Translations under genes and position numbers: made by a program
NCBI RefSeq assembly: GCF_003086295.3
Contig: NC_092046.1
Span: 102,341,363 to 102,405,362 of the forward strand
DNA length: 64,000 nt
DNA from: Arachis hypogaea
Taxonomy: Eukaryota; Streptophyta; Magnoliopsida; Fabales; Fabaceae
Reading direction: 5' to 3'
Shown: piece after piece, positions 43,669 through 55,888 of the stretch
How the letters are laid out: every line of letters starts with the position of its first letter
Numbering within the stretch: position 1 is the first letter of the stretch
The notes under the pieces: model-generated
What the model was told of the DNA's origin: nothing
Database searches by the model: none
Seen by the model: the letters and a program-made list of their open reading frames with translations, nothing else

Positions 43669-45129
43669 TGATAAACCACTATTTTATGGTTTATCTTGTA
43701 CTCAATTAAGTGGTTTTCATTAACTCTTTACCCACTTATTCATACTATTTGCATGGTTTTATATTTCCTTCCTAATTATGTATTTTGATTGAAAACATGC
43801 TTCTTTGATCTTATATTTGCTTATTATTAATCCTCTCTTATTACCATTAGATGCCTTGATATGCGTGTTAAGTGATTTCAGAGATTACAGGGCAGGAATG
43901 GCTCAGAGGATGGAAAGGAAACATGCAAAAGTGGAAGGAATACAAGAAGTTGGAGAAATTACTAAGCTGTCCAGCCTGACCTCTTCGCACTCAAATGGCT
44001 ATAACTTTAGCTACAGAGGTCCAAACGATGCGGTTCCAGTTGTGTTGGAAAGCTAGCGTCCGGGGCTTTGATTTGATATATAATATGCCATATTTTCCCT
44101 GAGGCTAGGCGATGCGATCGCATGCTCCATGCGGCCGCGTCGCAGTGACGAAAATCCAGCGTGATTGAATTCGAGACCAGCGAATTCTGGGCTGTTTTCG
44201 ACCCAGTTTGCAGCCCAGAAAATACATATTAGAGGCTATAAAGTGAGGGAATGCATCCATTCATAATTAGGCTTTCACATTTACAATTTTAGGAGTAGAT
44301 GTAGTTTTTAGAGAGAGAGAGAGAGGTTCTCTCCTCTCTCTTAGGATTAGGATTTAGGACTTATCTTAGTTTTAGGAGTGACTCTCAATCCCAGGTTCAA
44401 TGTTCTTTTACTTTATATTTATCTCTTACTTTCAGATACTTTAATGCTTATATTAGTTATGTTGCCTATTTGGCTTATGCTACATTCATGTTATGATTTT
44501 CTTAATTAATATTATTTGTGGTATTTCAGATTTATGATTGCTTTCTTTTATTTATATAAATAATTTAGATTTCCCCTTTTGGTCTTGGTTAAGAAATTAG
44601 TAACTCAACATTATCAAACTCAGCATAATTGATAATCGCTATCTTGCTAATTGAACTGAACTTCAATAATCCCAACTTTTTCTTAGCAAATAAATAGGAT
44701 TCGAAGGTCAAACTAATTAGTCTCTTGACTTTCCTTTGCTTTAAAGGTTAACTAAGAGGAATTAAGATTCAACTTTGATTATTGTTGAGAGAGATAACTA
44801 AGTCTGGACTTCCAATTTCTCATACCTGGCCAAAAGTTTATTTTTCAGTTATTTATTTATTTTTATTGCTTTGAAAATATACCTGTGCCCATTGCCCAAA
44901 CTCCAAATTTCCCCAATTTACAAGCTCATAACCAATAATAAGAACATACCTCCCTGCAATTCCTTGAGAAGACGACCCGAGGTTTAAATACTCGGTTATC
45001 AATTTTAAAGGGGTTTGTTACTTGTGACAACCAAAACGTTTGTACGAAGGGATTTTTGTTGGTTTAGAGACTATATCTACAACGCGACTGTTTTTATGAA
45101 ATTCTTTATTGGCAAAAATCCTAACGTCA
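43669..45129 (+). repeat. A1 3' LTR
   Basis: 1461 bp, collinear with the 5' LTR. It ends ACGTCA, followed by GCGGT (B1 LTR). Confidence 0.9.
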
Positions 45130-45446
45130 GCGGTCCTCCTTGGAGATAAGATGACTTTACTTAAAGATAAGATAAGATAACTAACTCATCTTATCTAAAA
45201 AGGTCAGTCCATGTTACTACAAATACACTGGAGCACCTAGGTATAACTCATACTCTGATTCTACATGAAAAACCTGCTTAAAGCCCATGCTAACTTAAGC
45301 ATCGGAGTCTCTTGCAAGTACCAACACCCTCCAGTGATCGAGACTCAGCAGCACCACCGTATCCAACAAGTCAGACACGACAGCTCCAGCCGCCACAACA
45401 GATCTCATCCGAGATCGACCTTCAGTTTCAGGTAACCCTAGGAACA
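45130..45446 (+). repeat. B1 5' LTR, second part
   Basis: It continues the B LTR after A1 and matches 60211-60564. It includes GATAAGATAAGATAA repeats (fewer units than at 60240) and ends GGAACA, one base before the primer site. The TATA box equivalent is degraded (CTACAAATACACTGG). Confidence 0.85.
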
Positions 45447-45447
45447 T

Positions 45448-45465
45448 TGGCGCCGTTGCTGGGGA
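45448..45465 (+). promoter_or_regulatory. Primer-binding site of B1 (tRNA-Asp type)
   Basis: TGGCGCCGTTGCTGGGGA, one mismatch to the A1 and E1 sites. Confidence 0.75.
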
Positions 45466-45487
45466 ACCTGTAAGTCATCCCATCATC

Positions 45488-46680
45488 ATGACGGACAACC
45501 TTGACAACGATCACAACTCTGGTCTAGAAGAAAGAACACCGCATAAGAACGCGGACATCACACCAAAGGATACACCTCAACCGAACGAAGACAAGCATTC
45601 TCCAAATACATAAATTTTAGATGTCCTCCGAGAACAGCAAGATCGCCTTAAACAGCTCGAAAAAGAGGCCGAGCATCAACGACAAGTTGAGAGAAACCTA
45701 CGGAGAGAAACTAGGCAACGACGAAAGCTAGAGGACAAGCTCCTAAAGCTCGAATCAGATCTCAAAAACAAAACTGCTCATTCCAACCATGAAGATAACT
45801 CCCACAAGGATCAAGATCCCTTCACCAAAGAGATCATGAAAGCTAAAGCTCCAAAGGATTTCAAAGCTCCCGACATGACGACAAATGACGGTACCTCAGA
45901 TCCCAGCCATCATCTCAGCAATTTCAGAAGCAGGATGTATCTCACTGATGCCTCAGACGCTGTTCGATGCAAAGCCTTCCCGACCACCCTGACAAAGACA
46001 GCAATTAAGTGGTTTGACAGTTTGCCTCCAAGATCCATCATTAGTTTTGACGACTTAGCCAAAAAATTCCTTGCCTGATTTTCCATCCAGAAGGACAAAG
46101 CCAAACACGCCCCAAGCCTATTAGGGATCAAGCAAGAAGATCGGAAAAGTCTTCACAACTACATGGAAAGATTCAATAACGCATGTCTGGACATACAAAG
46201 TCTACCAATAGAAGCAGCCATCATGGGTCTCATCAATGGCCTGTGAGAAGGACCTTTTAGTCACTCCATATCAAAAAAGCATCCAACATCTCTGAACGAG
46301 GTACAAGAAAGGGCAGAAAAGTACATTAACATCGAGGAGAACTCTTGATTAGGAGAAACCTCAAATTCTGGATTCTCCTACCCACCTCAGGATAAGGATA
46401 AAGAATCCAAGATAAAAGGAGATCAACTCAATTAGAAGCCTAGAAAATACCACAATTACACCCACTTCGGGTGTCTCTTGTAGATGTTTAACGAGAAATA
46501 TGCAACACTGAGAAGATCCCACCACCCCGTCCAATCAAAAGCAAAAAATGAGGGGGAAATCGGATAGAGTACTGTGAGTACCACCGAATTTACGGACATC
46601 CCACTAATGAATTCTTCGACCTGAAGAATGTCATAGAGAAATTGGCAAGAGAAGGATGGCTAGATCGGTACGTAGCCAAC
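45488..46680 (+). pseudogene. B1 gag, first part (broken)
   Basis: It starts MTDNLDNDHNSGLEERTPHK. TAA at 45611 is followed in frame by a coiled-coil stretch, then the gag domain (KAFPTTLTKTAIKWFDSLPP, 45836-46078). TGA at 46076 and another near 46243 follow, and later frameshifts. The distal part, with the zinc knuckle region, is badly decayed up to the A3 insertion at 46681. Confidence 0.75.
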
Positions 46681-48186
46681 TAAAGAACTAAATTTCTGCG
46701 CGATCTAGAATTTTCTAAAAATAAATCCTCGTTGCAGGTATAGCTTTTAAACCGGCAAGGAATCCCTTTCGTGCAAAAGTTTTGGTTGTCACAAGTAACA
46801 AACCCCTTTTAAAATTGATAATTGAAGTATTTAAACCTCTGATCATCTTCTCAAGGAATTGCAGGCAGGTGTTCTTATTATTGGTTATGAGTCTTGTAAA
46901 TTGGAGGTTTTGAAAGTAAGGAATAGGTAATTTAAATGACAAGTAAAATAAATTAACAATAATAAAATCTCTTGGCAAGGTATAAGAACTGGAAGTCCTA
47001 TCCTAGTTATCCTTATCAGTTGTGATGAGAATTGGATTTTTCTCCCACTTTGTTAACCTCTAACTATGAAGGTAAGTTAAGTGGATGAATTAATTTTAAT
47101 TCCTCATGTCCTAGTCTTTCCTTGGGAAAGGCTAGAGTTATTGGAACTCGAATTAATTCTTGAAGAATTCCAATTTTCAATCAACAATGAGTTTGATAAC
47201 TCAAGTGTCTCCAATGACTCAACCAAAGCCAAAAGGGAAAATTCTAAATTAAATTAAAAGCATTCATAAATCTGAAACACATCAAATTACGTCTAAACAT
47301 AAATTCAACTCTAACATAGAAAGGTTCATAAGTCAATTGGGCAACATAAATCAAATACAAATAAAAGTATTATAGTAAATAAAAGTAGAAAATAAATATT
47401 GAAGAAACATAGAACCTGGAATGAAGAGATCATAGCTTAAACATAATAAAAATCCTAAATCCTAATCCTAAGAGAGAGGAGAGAACCTCTCTCTAAAAAC
47501 TACATCTAAATCCTAAAATTGTGTATTATGAGCTGATTTGATAAATGGATGCATTTTCCCACTTTATAGCCTCTAATCTGTGTTTTCTGGGCCAAAAACT
47601 GGGTCAAAAACAGCCCAGAAATCGCCCCCAGCATATTCTAGTACGTTCAGGTTGCGGCAAAGTGACGCGGAGGCGTCGTCCACGCGTTTGCGCGGATTGC
47701 ACTTTTGCCAGGTCACGCGTCCGCGTGATCCATGCGTTCGTGTCACCTGAATTTGGGGCAGCTATGGCAAATTATATATCAAATCGAAGCTCCGGACGTT
47801 AGCTTTCCAACGCAACTAGAACCACATCATTTGGACCTTTGTAGCTCAAGTTATGACCATTTGAGTGCAAAGAGGTCAGGTTGGACAGCTTTGCAGTTCC
47901 TTTAATTTCTTGTATTCCTTCCAATTTTGCATGCTTCCTTTCCATCCTCTGAGTCATTCCTGCCCTGTAATCTCTGAAATCACTTAACACACATATCATG
48001 GCATCGAATGATAATAAGAGAGGATTAAAGTTAGTAATTTAAAGGCCAAAGAGGCATGTTTTCAATCATAGCACAAAATTAGGAAGGAAAAAGTAAAACC
48101 ATGCAAATAGTATGAATAAGTGGGTAAGGACTTGATAAAAACCACTAAAATGAGCACAAGATAAACCATAAAATAGTGGTTTATCA
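46681..48186 (-). mobile_element. A3: solo LTR of the A family
   Basis: About 1506 bp matching A-family LTRs in minus orientation, from TGATAAACC (at 48186, minus strand) to 46681, where TG has become TA. CCAAC flanks both sides (46676-46680 and 48187-48191), a perfect target duplication. No internal sequence remains, so it is a product of LTR-LTR recombination. CGCG palindromes lie at about 47650-47750 and the shared module at about 47773-47880. Confidence 0.9.
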
Positions 48187-48191
48187 CCAAC

Positions 48192-51100
48192 AAAATAGAT
48201 GAACCAAAGAAAATTAAAGAAGAGGGATGAAGAGGTCGAACGGACTGAACGACCACCTCACACTCCTGAGAGACATGTCCATATGATAAATGGAGGATTT
48301 GCAGGAGGAGGGATCTCTAAATCATCTCGCGAAAGACACCTTAAAGAAGTATATCATGTAGGGGAAGGAGAGAGGTCATCCGACCTCCCCACTATTACTT
48401 TCACCCAAGAGGATGCAACAGGCATCATCTCGGGACATGATGATCCCATGGTCATCACCATTATATTAGCTAATGCTAACCTCCACAGAACATTAATCGA
48501 CCAGGGAAGTTCCGCGAACATCTTATTCAAAGCCGCCTTCGACAAACTCGGCCTACAAGAAAAAGAGCTCAGAGCATATCCAAATACCTAGTTCGGACTA
48601 GGAGACACCCCGATCCATCCACTCGGGTATATCTTACTACACACAACCTTTGGAAAGGGAACTAGGTCAAGGAAACTTAACATAGACTACATTGTAGTCG
48701 ACGTGAGCTCAGCTTACAACGCCCTAATAGGTCAGACAACACTGAACCAGCTCGTCACAGTGGTCTTGACTCCACATCTATGCATGAAGTTTCCAACTCC
48801 AGAAGGGATCGTCACGATAAAAGGAGACCAAAAAACTGCACATCACTGTTATAATGAAAGTTTGAGCCTCAAAGGCAACCCAAAAGGGGAGGAAGTCCAC
48901 ACTATAGAACTCGGAGGAATCCGAGCTCGCAAAGAATTCTGCCCTCAGCCAGAAGGTGAGACTCAAGAAGTTCAAATTGGAGACGATCCAAGCAAAACAA
49001 CAAATATTGGGGCAAATCAGAGAGAAGACTTAAAGGAACTACTAATAAAGCTCCTAAAAGACAACTTCGACCTCTTTGCATGGAAGGCTACCGACATGCC
49101 TGGTATCGATCCCGGACTAATGTGCCACAAATTAGTCGTTTACCCAGGGTCTCAGCTAGTATAGCAAAAGCATAGGAAGCTCAGCCCGAAAAGGTCACAA
49201 GCCGTAGAGGAGCAGGTACAGGCCTTGTTGGAGGTAGGGTTCATAAGGGAGGTAAAATACCCATTATGGCTAGCCAATGTGGTGTTGGTCAAAAAGTCAA
49301 ATGGAAAGGGGCGGATGTGCACCGATTACACCGACCTCAACAAAGCGTGCCCAAAAGATCCCTACCCACTCCCAAACATCGACACACTAGTTGACGCTTC
49401 GTCAGGATATCAGTACCTCTCATTCATAGACGCTTACTCAGGGTACAACCAGATTCCAATATATCAACCTGACTAAGCGAAGACATCATTCTTGACCCCA
49501 AAAGCAAATTATTGCTATATAGTTATGCCCTTCGAACTCAAGAACGCAGGGGCTACATACCAAAGATTGATGAACAAAGTCTTTGCAGACCACATTGGGA
49601 AGTCGATGGAGGTCTACGTAGACGATATGCTGGTAAGAACACAAAATGAGGAATCATTGTTCCCCGACTTCGCCAAAGTGTTCGACACCATCAGAAAGCA
49701 TGCAATACGACTTAATCCCACAAAATGCATCTTTGCGGTAGAAGCTGGTGAATTCTTGGGCTTCATGCTCACAGAAGGATGAATTGAGGTGAACCCAGAT
49801 AAATATCAGGCCATACTCAACATGAAAAGTCCAACCTGCGTTAAAGAATTACAACAGCTCAACGGAAGACTCGCAGCCCTGTCCAGGTTTCTAGCCTGGT
49901 CGGCCATCAGATCTCTCCACTTTTACTCCACATTAAGGAAAGGAAAGAGGTTTGAATGGACCACAGAGTGCGAGCAAGCCTTCCAAGATTTCAAAAAATT
50001 CTTGGGGCAACCACCCATTCTTACCCGACCACGAGAAGGAGAAGCACTCATATTATACCTCACAGTAGGAAATCGAGCAATAGCCTCTGCACTCGTCAGA
50101 GAAGACGAAAGTGTGCAACAACCCATCTACTTTATCAGCAAAGCCTTACAAGGGGCCGAACTGAACTATCAAAAGATAGAAAAGTTTGCCGACGCACTCA
50201 TACTCACTTTTTGCCGACTTCGCCCGTACTTTCAAGAGCACACTATCAAGGTTCGGACCAACCAGCCCATAAAAAGCATCCTATAGAAAACAGACTTAGC
50301 TGGAAGAATCCTACAGTGGGTAGTCGAGTTGTCTGAATTTGATCTTCTATATGAAGCTCAGATAGCCATCAAGTCACAGTATCTGGCCGACTTCATTGTT
50401 GAGTATACAGATAACCCGGAAAATCCCACAAAATGGAAACTCTACATGGATGGCTCTTCGAACGAAACTGGGAGTGGCACGGGCGTGATAATAGAAAGCG
50501 ATCAGGGAACCCAAGTCAAACTCTCATTAAAATTTGACTTCCCTGCTTCCAATAATCAAGCCGAATACGAAGCATTACTGGCTGGTTTGAGGCTGGCTAA
50601 GGAGGTAGGAGTTCAAAAGCTCACCATCTTCAGTGATTCACAAGTAGTCACCTCACAAATAGAAGGGAATTACCAGGCCAAGGACCCTACCATGAAAAAT
50701 ATCTGGACAAGACCAGAGAACAGCTCGGACAACTCAGGAAATATGAGATCCAACATATACCTCGGGAACAGAATGCTTGAGCTGATGCACTCTTAAAACT
50801 ATTCAGCACTAAACCAGGGGGCAATAATAGAAGCCTCATCAAGGAAACATTACAAAGCCCATCAATCTTAGAGGAAGAAAAGCTCCTAACCATATTAGGT
50901 CAGGATCAGGGGTGGATGACCCCCATAATCAACTACCTCGAGACAGAGGCACTCCCCACAGATTAGAAGGAGGCAAAGAGGTTGATATGAGAAGCATAGC
51001 ACTACACCATAGTAGGCAACATCTTATATAGAAGAGGGATCTCAACACCCCTCCTAAAATGCGTACCAACCTCCAACACAAGGGAAGTCCTTGAAGAAGT

Positions 51101-52071
51101 ACACAGTGGCATGTGTGGCAACCACTTGGGGGCGCGAGCTCTTTCCATAAAGGTACTCTGAGCTAGATTTTTCTGGCTAACTTTACACAAAGAAGCAACA
51201 AAGTTTGTCAAGACATTCCCACCATGTCAGAAGCATGCTAACTTCCACATCGCCCCACCAGAAGAGCTCATCAGTGTAATGTCACCCTGGCCATTCACAA
51301 AATGGGGGCTAGACCTCCTCGGACCCTTTCCCCAAGTATCGAGACAAGTCAAATTCCTCATTGTAGGGGTGAACTATTTCACAAAATAGATTGAGGCAGA
51401 GCCCCTAGCCAATGTCACTGCTCAAAGAAGTCAGAAATTTTTATACATGAATATTATTAAAAGGTTTGGAGTCCCTTACTTCATCACCACAGATAATGGT
51501 ACTCAATTTACTGATACAGGTTTCAGGAACTTGGTAGCTGACTTGAAAATAAAGCACCAATTCACATCCGTAGAACACCCACAAGCTAACAGATAGGCAG
51601 AAGCTGCCAACAAAGTCATACTAGCTGGGTTAAAATTGAATCTACAGGACGCAAAGGGAGCTTAGGCCGAAGAGCTCCCACAAGTCTTATGGGCATATCG
51701 GACAACTCCGCACTCCACCACAACAGAATCACCCTTCCGACTTGCTTACGGAATGGAGGCAATGATCCCAGTGGAGATAGACGAAAGATCCCCCAAAATA
51801 ATCCTCTACAATGAAGAAGCCAACTCCCAAAACCAAAGGGAAGAGCTCGACCTACTACCCGAGGTCCGGGAAAGAGCTCGGATAAGAGAGGAAGCGCTAA
51901 AGTGTCAAATGACTTCAAGGTATAATCAGAGGGTAATCCAGCAAAGCTTCACCAATAACGACCTCATCCTAATCCAAAATGACATCGGATTAGGTCGATC
52001 AGGAGAGGGGAAGCTAGCGGCTAACTGGAAAGAACCTTACCGAGTTGTAGAGGTACTGGGAAAAGGCTACT
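48192..52071 (+). pseudogene. B1 pol: protease, RT, two RNase H domains and integrase (broken)
   Basis: Mostly one frame up to about 50700, with stops at 48589, 49162, 49474, 49780 and 50284. Protease: TIILANANLHRTLIDQGSSA. RT: GRMCTDYTDLNKACPKDPYP and YVDDMLVRT (about 49615). First RNase H: LILYLTVGNRAIASALVRED. Second, archaeal-like RNase H of the Tat lineage: WKLYMDGSSNETGSGTG and FDFPASNNQAEYEALLAGL (50430-50700). After a frameshift come the integrase zinc region, GLDLLGPFP, TTDNGTQF and AEAANKVIL, with further stops. The end (EPYRVVEVLGKGYY) is split by F and resumes at 58856. Confidence 0.85.
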
Positions 52072-53830
52072 TGATGACAAGTCATCTTATGCTAGCTTTA
52101 CAAGCATTTTTCACTTATTTCATTAGAATTTATGCACTTTCTTGCATAATAAGTAAGTGTTTGAATGAGAATTTCATGCTTGTCTAGATTCAATCAAACA
52201 TTAGTAATTTTATGCATTTTTATTAGATTTCTTGCAAGATTTAGTTGATAATATGAATGATGCAAGAGTTGATGATTATGCCACGGCTTTGATGTATTTG
52301 TTTGGTTGATGATAGGTGAAAAGATGAAGGAGAAGGAACAAAGAGGATTTGCAACCCTGACCTCTTTACACTCCAACAAAAATAACTCGAGCTACAAAAC
52401 TCCAAATGAGGTGATTCAAGTGGCATTGGAAAGTAGACATCTAGAGCCTTCTAAACATATATGGCACTGTATGGTGAACACAAAATCTGAGGAAGAAAAC
52501 TTGCCCCGAAAGTGTAAAGATGAACATAGTATCAACCTGCAGTAAGGCCAGCTGACCTCTTCACCTTCCAAGGGGGATAACTTGAGCTGTAAAGCTGGGA
52601 ATGATGCGGTCTCAAATGCATTAAAAAGTAGACATCCAGATTTTTTTAACGATATAAAATAGTAAGGGGTGAATATCTAGTTTGTGCCTCAGAAGCTGGC
52701 GCTAAACTTTGGCCTCCAAACAGCCAGCGCTCAAACAAGTGAGCGCCACGTTCACTTTAGTGAGCGTTTTCAGCCTTCTAAACAGCACGACCAAGCCTTC
52801 TTCGAAGGGCCATAACTTGAGCTACAGATGTTAGATTGATGCGCTTCTAGTTGCGATTAAAAGCTGACATTCAAAGCTTTCTAACGATATATAGCAATCT
52901 ATATTTGGCATCAAATTAAAGCACAAGTGATGGGTATCTTTAAGGCCCACAAACCAACCAAATACGCGCTGACCAAGGCTCAAAGAGGGGGGCAACAAGG
53001 GAGCAAAGCTGGGCGCATCAAGACAAGGGAGAGTAGCGCTCAAAAATTCAAGCATAGCGCTCTCTTTTGCTACCTTTTTCGTTCTCTTTTGGAACCAAGG
53101 AAATCCAAGCATGCACAAAGCAAGACTCACCAAGAGGAAGCGTTGGAAAAAGGCAACGTAGCGCTCCCTTTCCTCAACTTTTTCGTGCTCTCTTGGCCAA
53201 GGATAGCTGGGTTCAAAGCTGGCCCAGGGAAGCAAAGGAATGTAGCGCTCAAAGAGTGAGCGGAATGTTCACTTAGTGAATGCTGTGGGCAAGGACCAAT
53301 TGCAACCAAGGTTCACCAACCAAGAGTGAACGTAACGCTCACTATACCAAACAGAGCGCTCCCCTGGAAGGTTCCCACACACCAAACCAACTTGAACCAA
53401 AGCCAACCGGAACCATCTTTCTTCAAATCTAAAGCAAGCAAAGCCCATTATCATCACTCAAAAGCACAAGAGATAGTTAGAATAGGAATTTCATTTAAAT
53501 TGTAATTTGTTTTTAATTTCAATTTCATTTTCATTTTGTAAAGCCTATATAAAGGCATCATTTCCATTTCATTAAGGAGGCTGGCTCTGCTAGAGAACAA
53601 TAGGAGTAGGAGTAGAATAGAAAGTTCTCTTTGAAACACTTTAATTTTTCTGCACTTTTACATTTCAGTGTTGCAATTCAATTTGGCTTATAGAAATTTC
53701 AATTTCCTTCTCTGCTACAAGTTCCTTTTCTACAAATTTTACTTTTCTGCAATTATACACTTCAGTTTACATTGAGCTTGAATTTAAATCTTCTGTTTCA
53801 TTGCTTCCAATTTACTTTTCTGCAATTTTT
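52072..53830 (+). repeat. F 5' LTR, truncated at its inner end
   Basis: It matches 57018-58350 of the 3' LTR. It carries about 425 extra bases (52380-52800) holding two further copies of the shared module. The last ~505 bases seen in the 3' LTR, plus the primer site, are absent. AGTGAACG-type palindromes lie at about 52735-53365, and TATATAAAG at 53546-53554. Confidence 0.85.
52356..52900 (+). repeat. Three copies of the shared GACCTC...TTGGAAAGTAGACATC module in the F 5' LTR
   Basis: Copies start near 52356, 52552 and 52789; each has ATAACTTGAGCT, a CATTGGAAAG or CATTAAAAAG core and an AT-rich end. The 3' LTR has one copy (about 57297-57410). The same module is in A and C LTRs. Confidence 0.7.
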
Positions 53831-53978
53831 ATTAAGTGGGTGAGAAGTCTAGATTAAGCATTTTCTTTGTTTTTGTTTTCTGTTGACACCAAGGTGTTTG
53901 AGTTATTGCCTTACTAAGAAATTCTTCTCTGAGATATGAATTTCAACTTTCATTGGTGTTGTGTTTTACAAAATTCAA

Positions 53979-55496
53979 ATGGAGTTCAACTTATCTTATG
54001 ATCAAACAAATTTTATGGGATATTACCCACCATCACCAATTTCTAATGATGGCTGGAAATATCACCAACAAATTATAGATCCTGAGCACTCAAATCCATG
54101 GAGATATGTCTCAAAACCACAAGATGAGCAAGAGAATCATATGGGATACTTCCCACCACCACAAAATGATTCAAGTCATTATTCTAATGGTGGTTTGGAG
54201 TATCACCAAGAATTAAAAGAGTATGAACACCTCCCAGAACCACAAGATGACTCGTACTGCTATAACAACCACTCATATTGTGGCTGGGAAAGTCAAAATC
54301 AAAGGAATCTTGATGATTCATACTTTGTTCATCAAGAAACATCATTACTGGAGTGTGCTTTCAATAAATTCATGCAAAATTGTCCACCAATGTTACAAGA
54401 AGATCTATACTATGATGAATTCAACAATTCTTCAAGTTGTGCTTGGGAGGACCAAAACCAGAAAGCATATGATAGTTCATACTCCACTTATCAAGAGCCA
54501 TCATCACTTGAGCAAACCTTCAATTTATTTGTGCAAACTTGTCCAACCTCACCTCCCTGCTCCCCATTTAAAAATTCTTCATTACTTGATTATGCCTCAA
54601 CACAAAATCTCCTCCAAGATCCATACAACTCATTCCACCAACCACAAAACTTATTCCACAATCCACAAGATTCATTTTATACCACTCAAAACAACCTCAC
54701 CACCATACATCCATATCCGCAAGATTGCTCTCAACCTTTATCTCTTGAGCTAGCAGTTGAGGATTACTTTCAATGGTCCAAAGAATCCTTAGAAAGCCGA
54801 TGCCCAGTCATTGAAAGACAAGGACAACTCTTGGAAGAACACAAAAGATCATGGAAAGAAATCCTCTTCAAGAAGATGGATGGGCATTTAGAGCAAGGCA
54901 AGAGAAACTTAGGAGATCCAAGAATTGAGGATAAAGAACAATCTGTGAGTGAGGAAGTGAAAGAGCAAGAACAAGAGGCACCTGTGTCAAGCAAACTTTC
55001 AATGAAGAATGAGGTGGTGGAGGTATTTGAACCTAAAACTACATACACACAGAAGTTAATTGAGGTGACAGAGGAACATGAAACTTCACTCCCAAAAGAC
55101 TTAATGGAAGATCAAGCAGAAGAAGGGGAAGAAGTCAATCAAGAGATTTCACACTCAATTGAAGCAGAGAAGTGCATAGAGGAAGGGCTCATGGAACCAC
55201 CAATTTAAAAGGTTCTTGATGAAGATAAAACTCCAATAATCACACAGCAACCATGTCTTAAAATTAAAAAAGTGAAGGCAACAAACAACAACACCGGAGA
55301 GAGGATTGTGACCAAGCTACCATTGAACACACCAAGGAAGAAGGAGAGGTCAACCACAAGCAATCCAACCCCTGGACCACCAGCAAGAAAGCTCAATCAA
55401 GTAATTAACAAAAAGAAGCTTGGTGGGAAAAAGCTAAGAAAGGGGGCACTGACTAGCTCCTCTTTACCATTGAGGTCATTCCTCTTAACAAACTGA
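53979..55496 (+). pseudogene. F single ORF, unknown Tyr/Gln/Pro-rich acidic protein (one stop)
   Basis: The frame opens at 53961; MEFNLSYDQTNFMG at 53979 is the more likely start. The N-terminal half is rich in Tyr, Gln, Asn and Pro (GYYPPSP, GYFPPPQND), with several SLLE-AFN-F repeats each holding a Cys (for example LLECAFNKFMQNCPP, LEQTFNLFVQTCPT). The middle is helical and charged (ELAVEDYFQWSKESLESR). Then comes an acidic region with TAA at 55206, after which the frame stays open to 55494 with a basic end (RKKERSTTS, KKKLGGKKLRKG). Intact length is about 505 codons, close to the A-family ORF. No gag or pol domain seen. Confidence 0.65.
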
Positions 55497-55598
55497 AAGA
55501 ATAGGAAGAATATCATCAGCTATATGTCGGTAGTTTTACTTTCTTAGTTATTTCAATAAAGGAGTTAAGTAGATTTCTGTGTATTGCAAAGAGCTAAG

Positions 55599-55888
55599 TT
55601 TGGTGTTTCACACCAAAGTAATTCAAGGGTGAATGGTGGATGCTAAGTTTGTTGTTCCACCAAAGATTTTTAAAAATATTGCACCCTCAGCATGACTAGT
55701 TATCAGCTCCAAACAACCAGAGAAGCTACTTAGCAATTGTTTAGTTTTTAGTTCGTAGTCTGTTTTCTAGTTCATAGCTTGCTTTTCTAGTTTATAGTAT
55801 GTTTTCTTACTAAGAGCACATGTGGTTTTCTGCATATGTACAAACTGCTGTATAAGGCAAGGAACTAAATTTGGTGTTCACACACCAA
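55599..55888 (+). promoter_or_regulatory. Three TTTGGTGT/ACACCAAA hairpins in the F 3' non-coding region
   Basis: 55599-55617 (perfect, loop TTC), 55648-55664 (one mismatch) and 55871-55888 (7 bp, loop TCAC). The rest of 55497-56980 has no gene that I can see. Confidence 0.6.

Larger units (their letters stand above)
16042..45129 (+). mobile_element. A1: complete non-autonomous A-family LTR retrotransposon, carrying C1 and E1
   Basis: The LTRs 16042-17497 and 43669-45129 begin TGATAAACC and end ACGTCA. The primer site is at 17501 and the PPT at about 43652-43668. Without the nested C1 and E1 it is about 7.9 kb and holds only one recognisable ORF (18132-18354 joined in frame to 30350-31593), hairpins, CGCG palindromes and a long AT-rich 3' region. 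No gag, protease, RT or integrase is seen. By eye the LTRs differ by roughly 3-4 percent. Confidence 0.88.
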
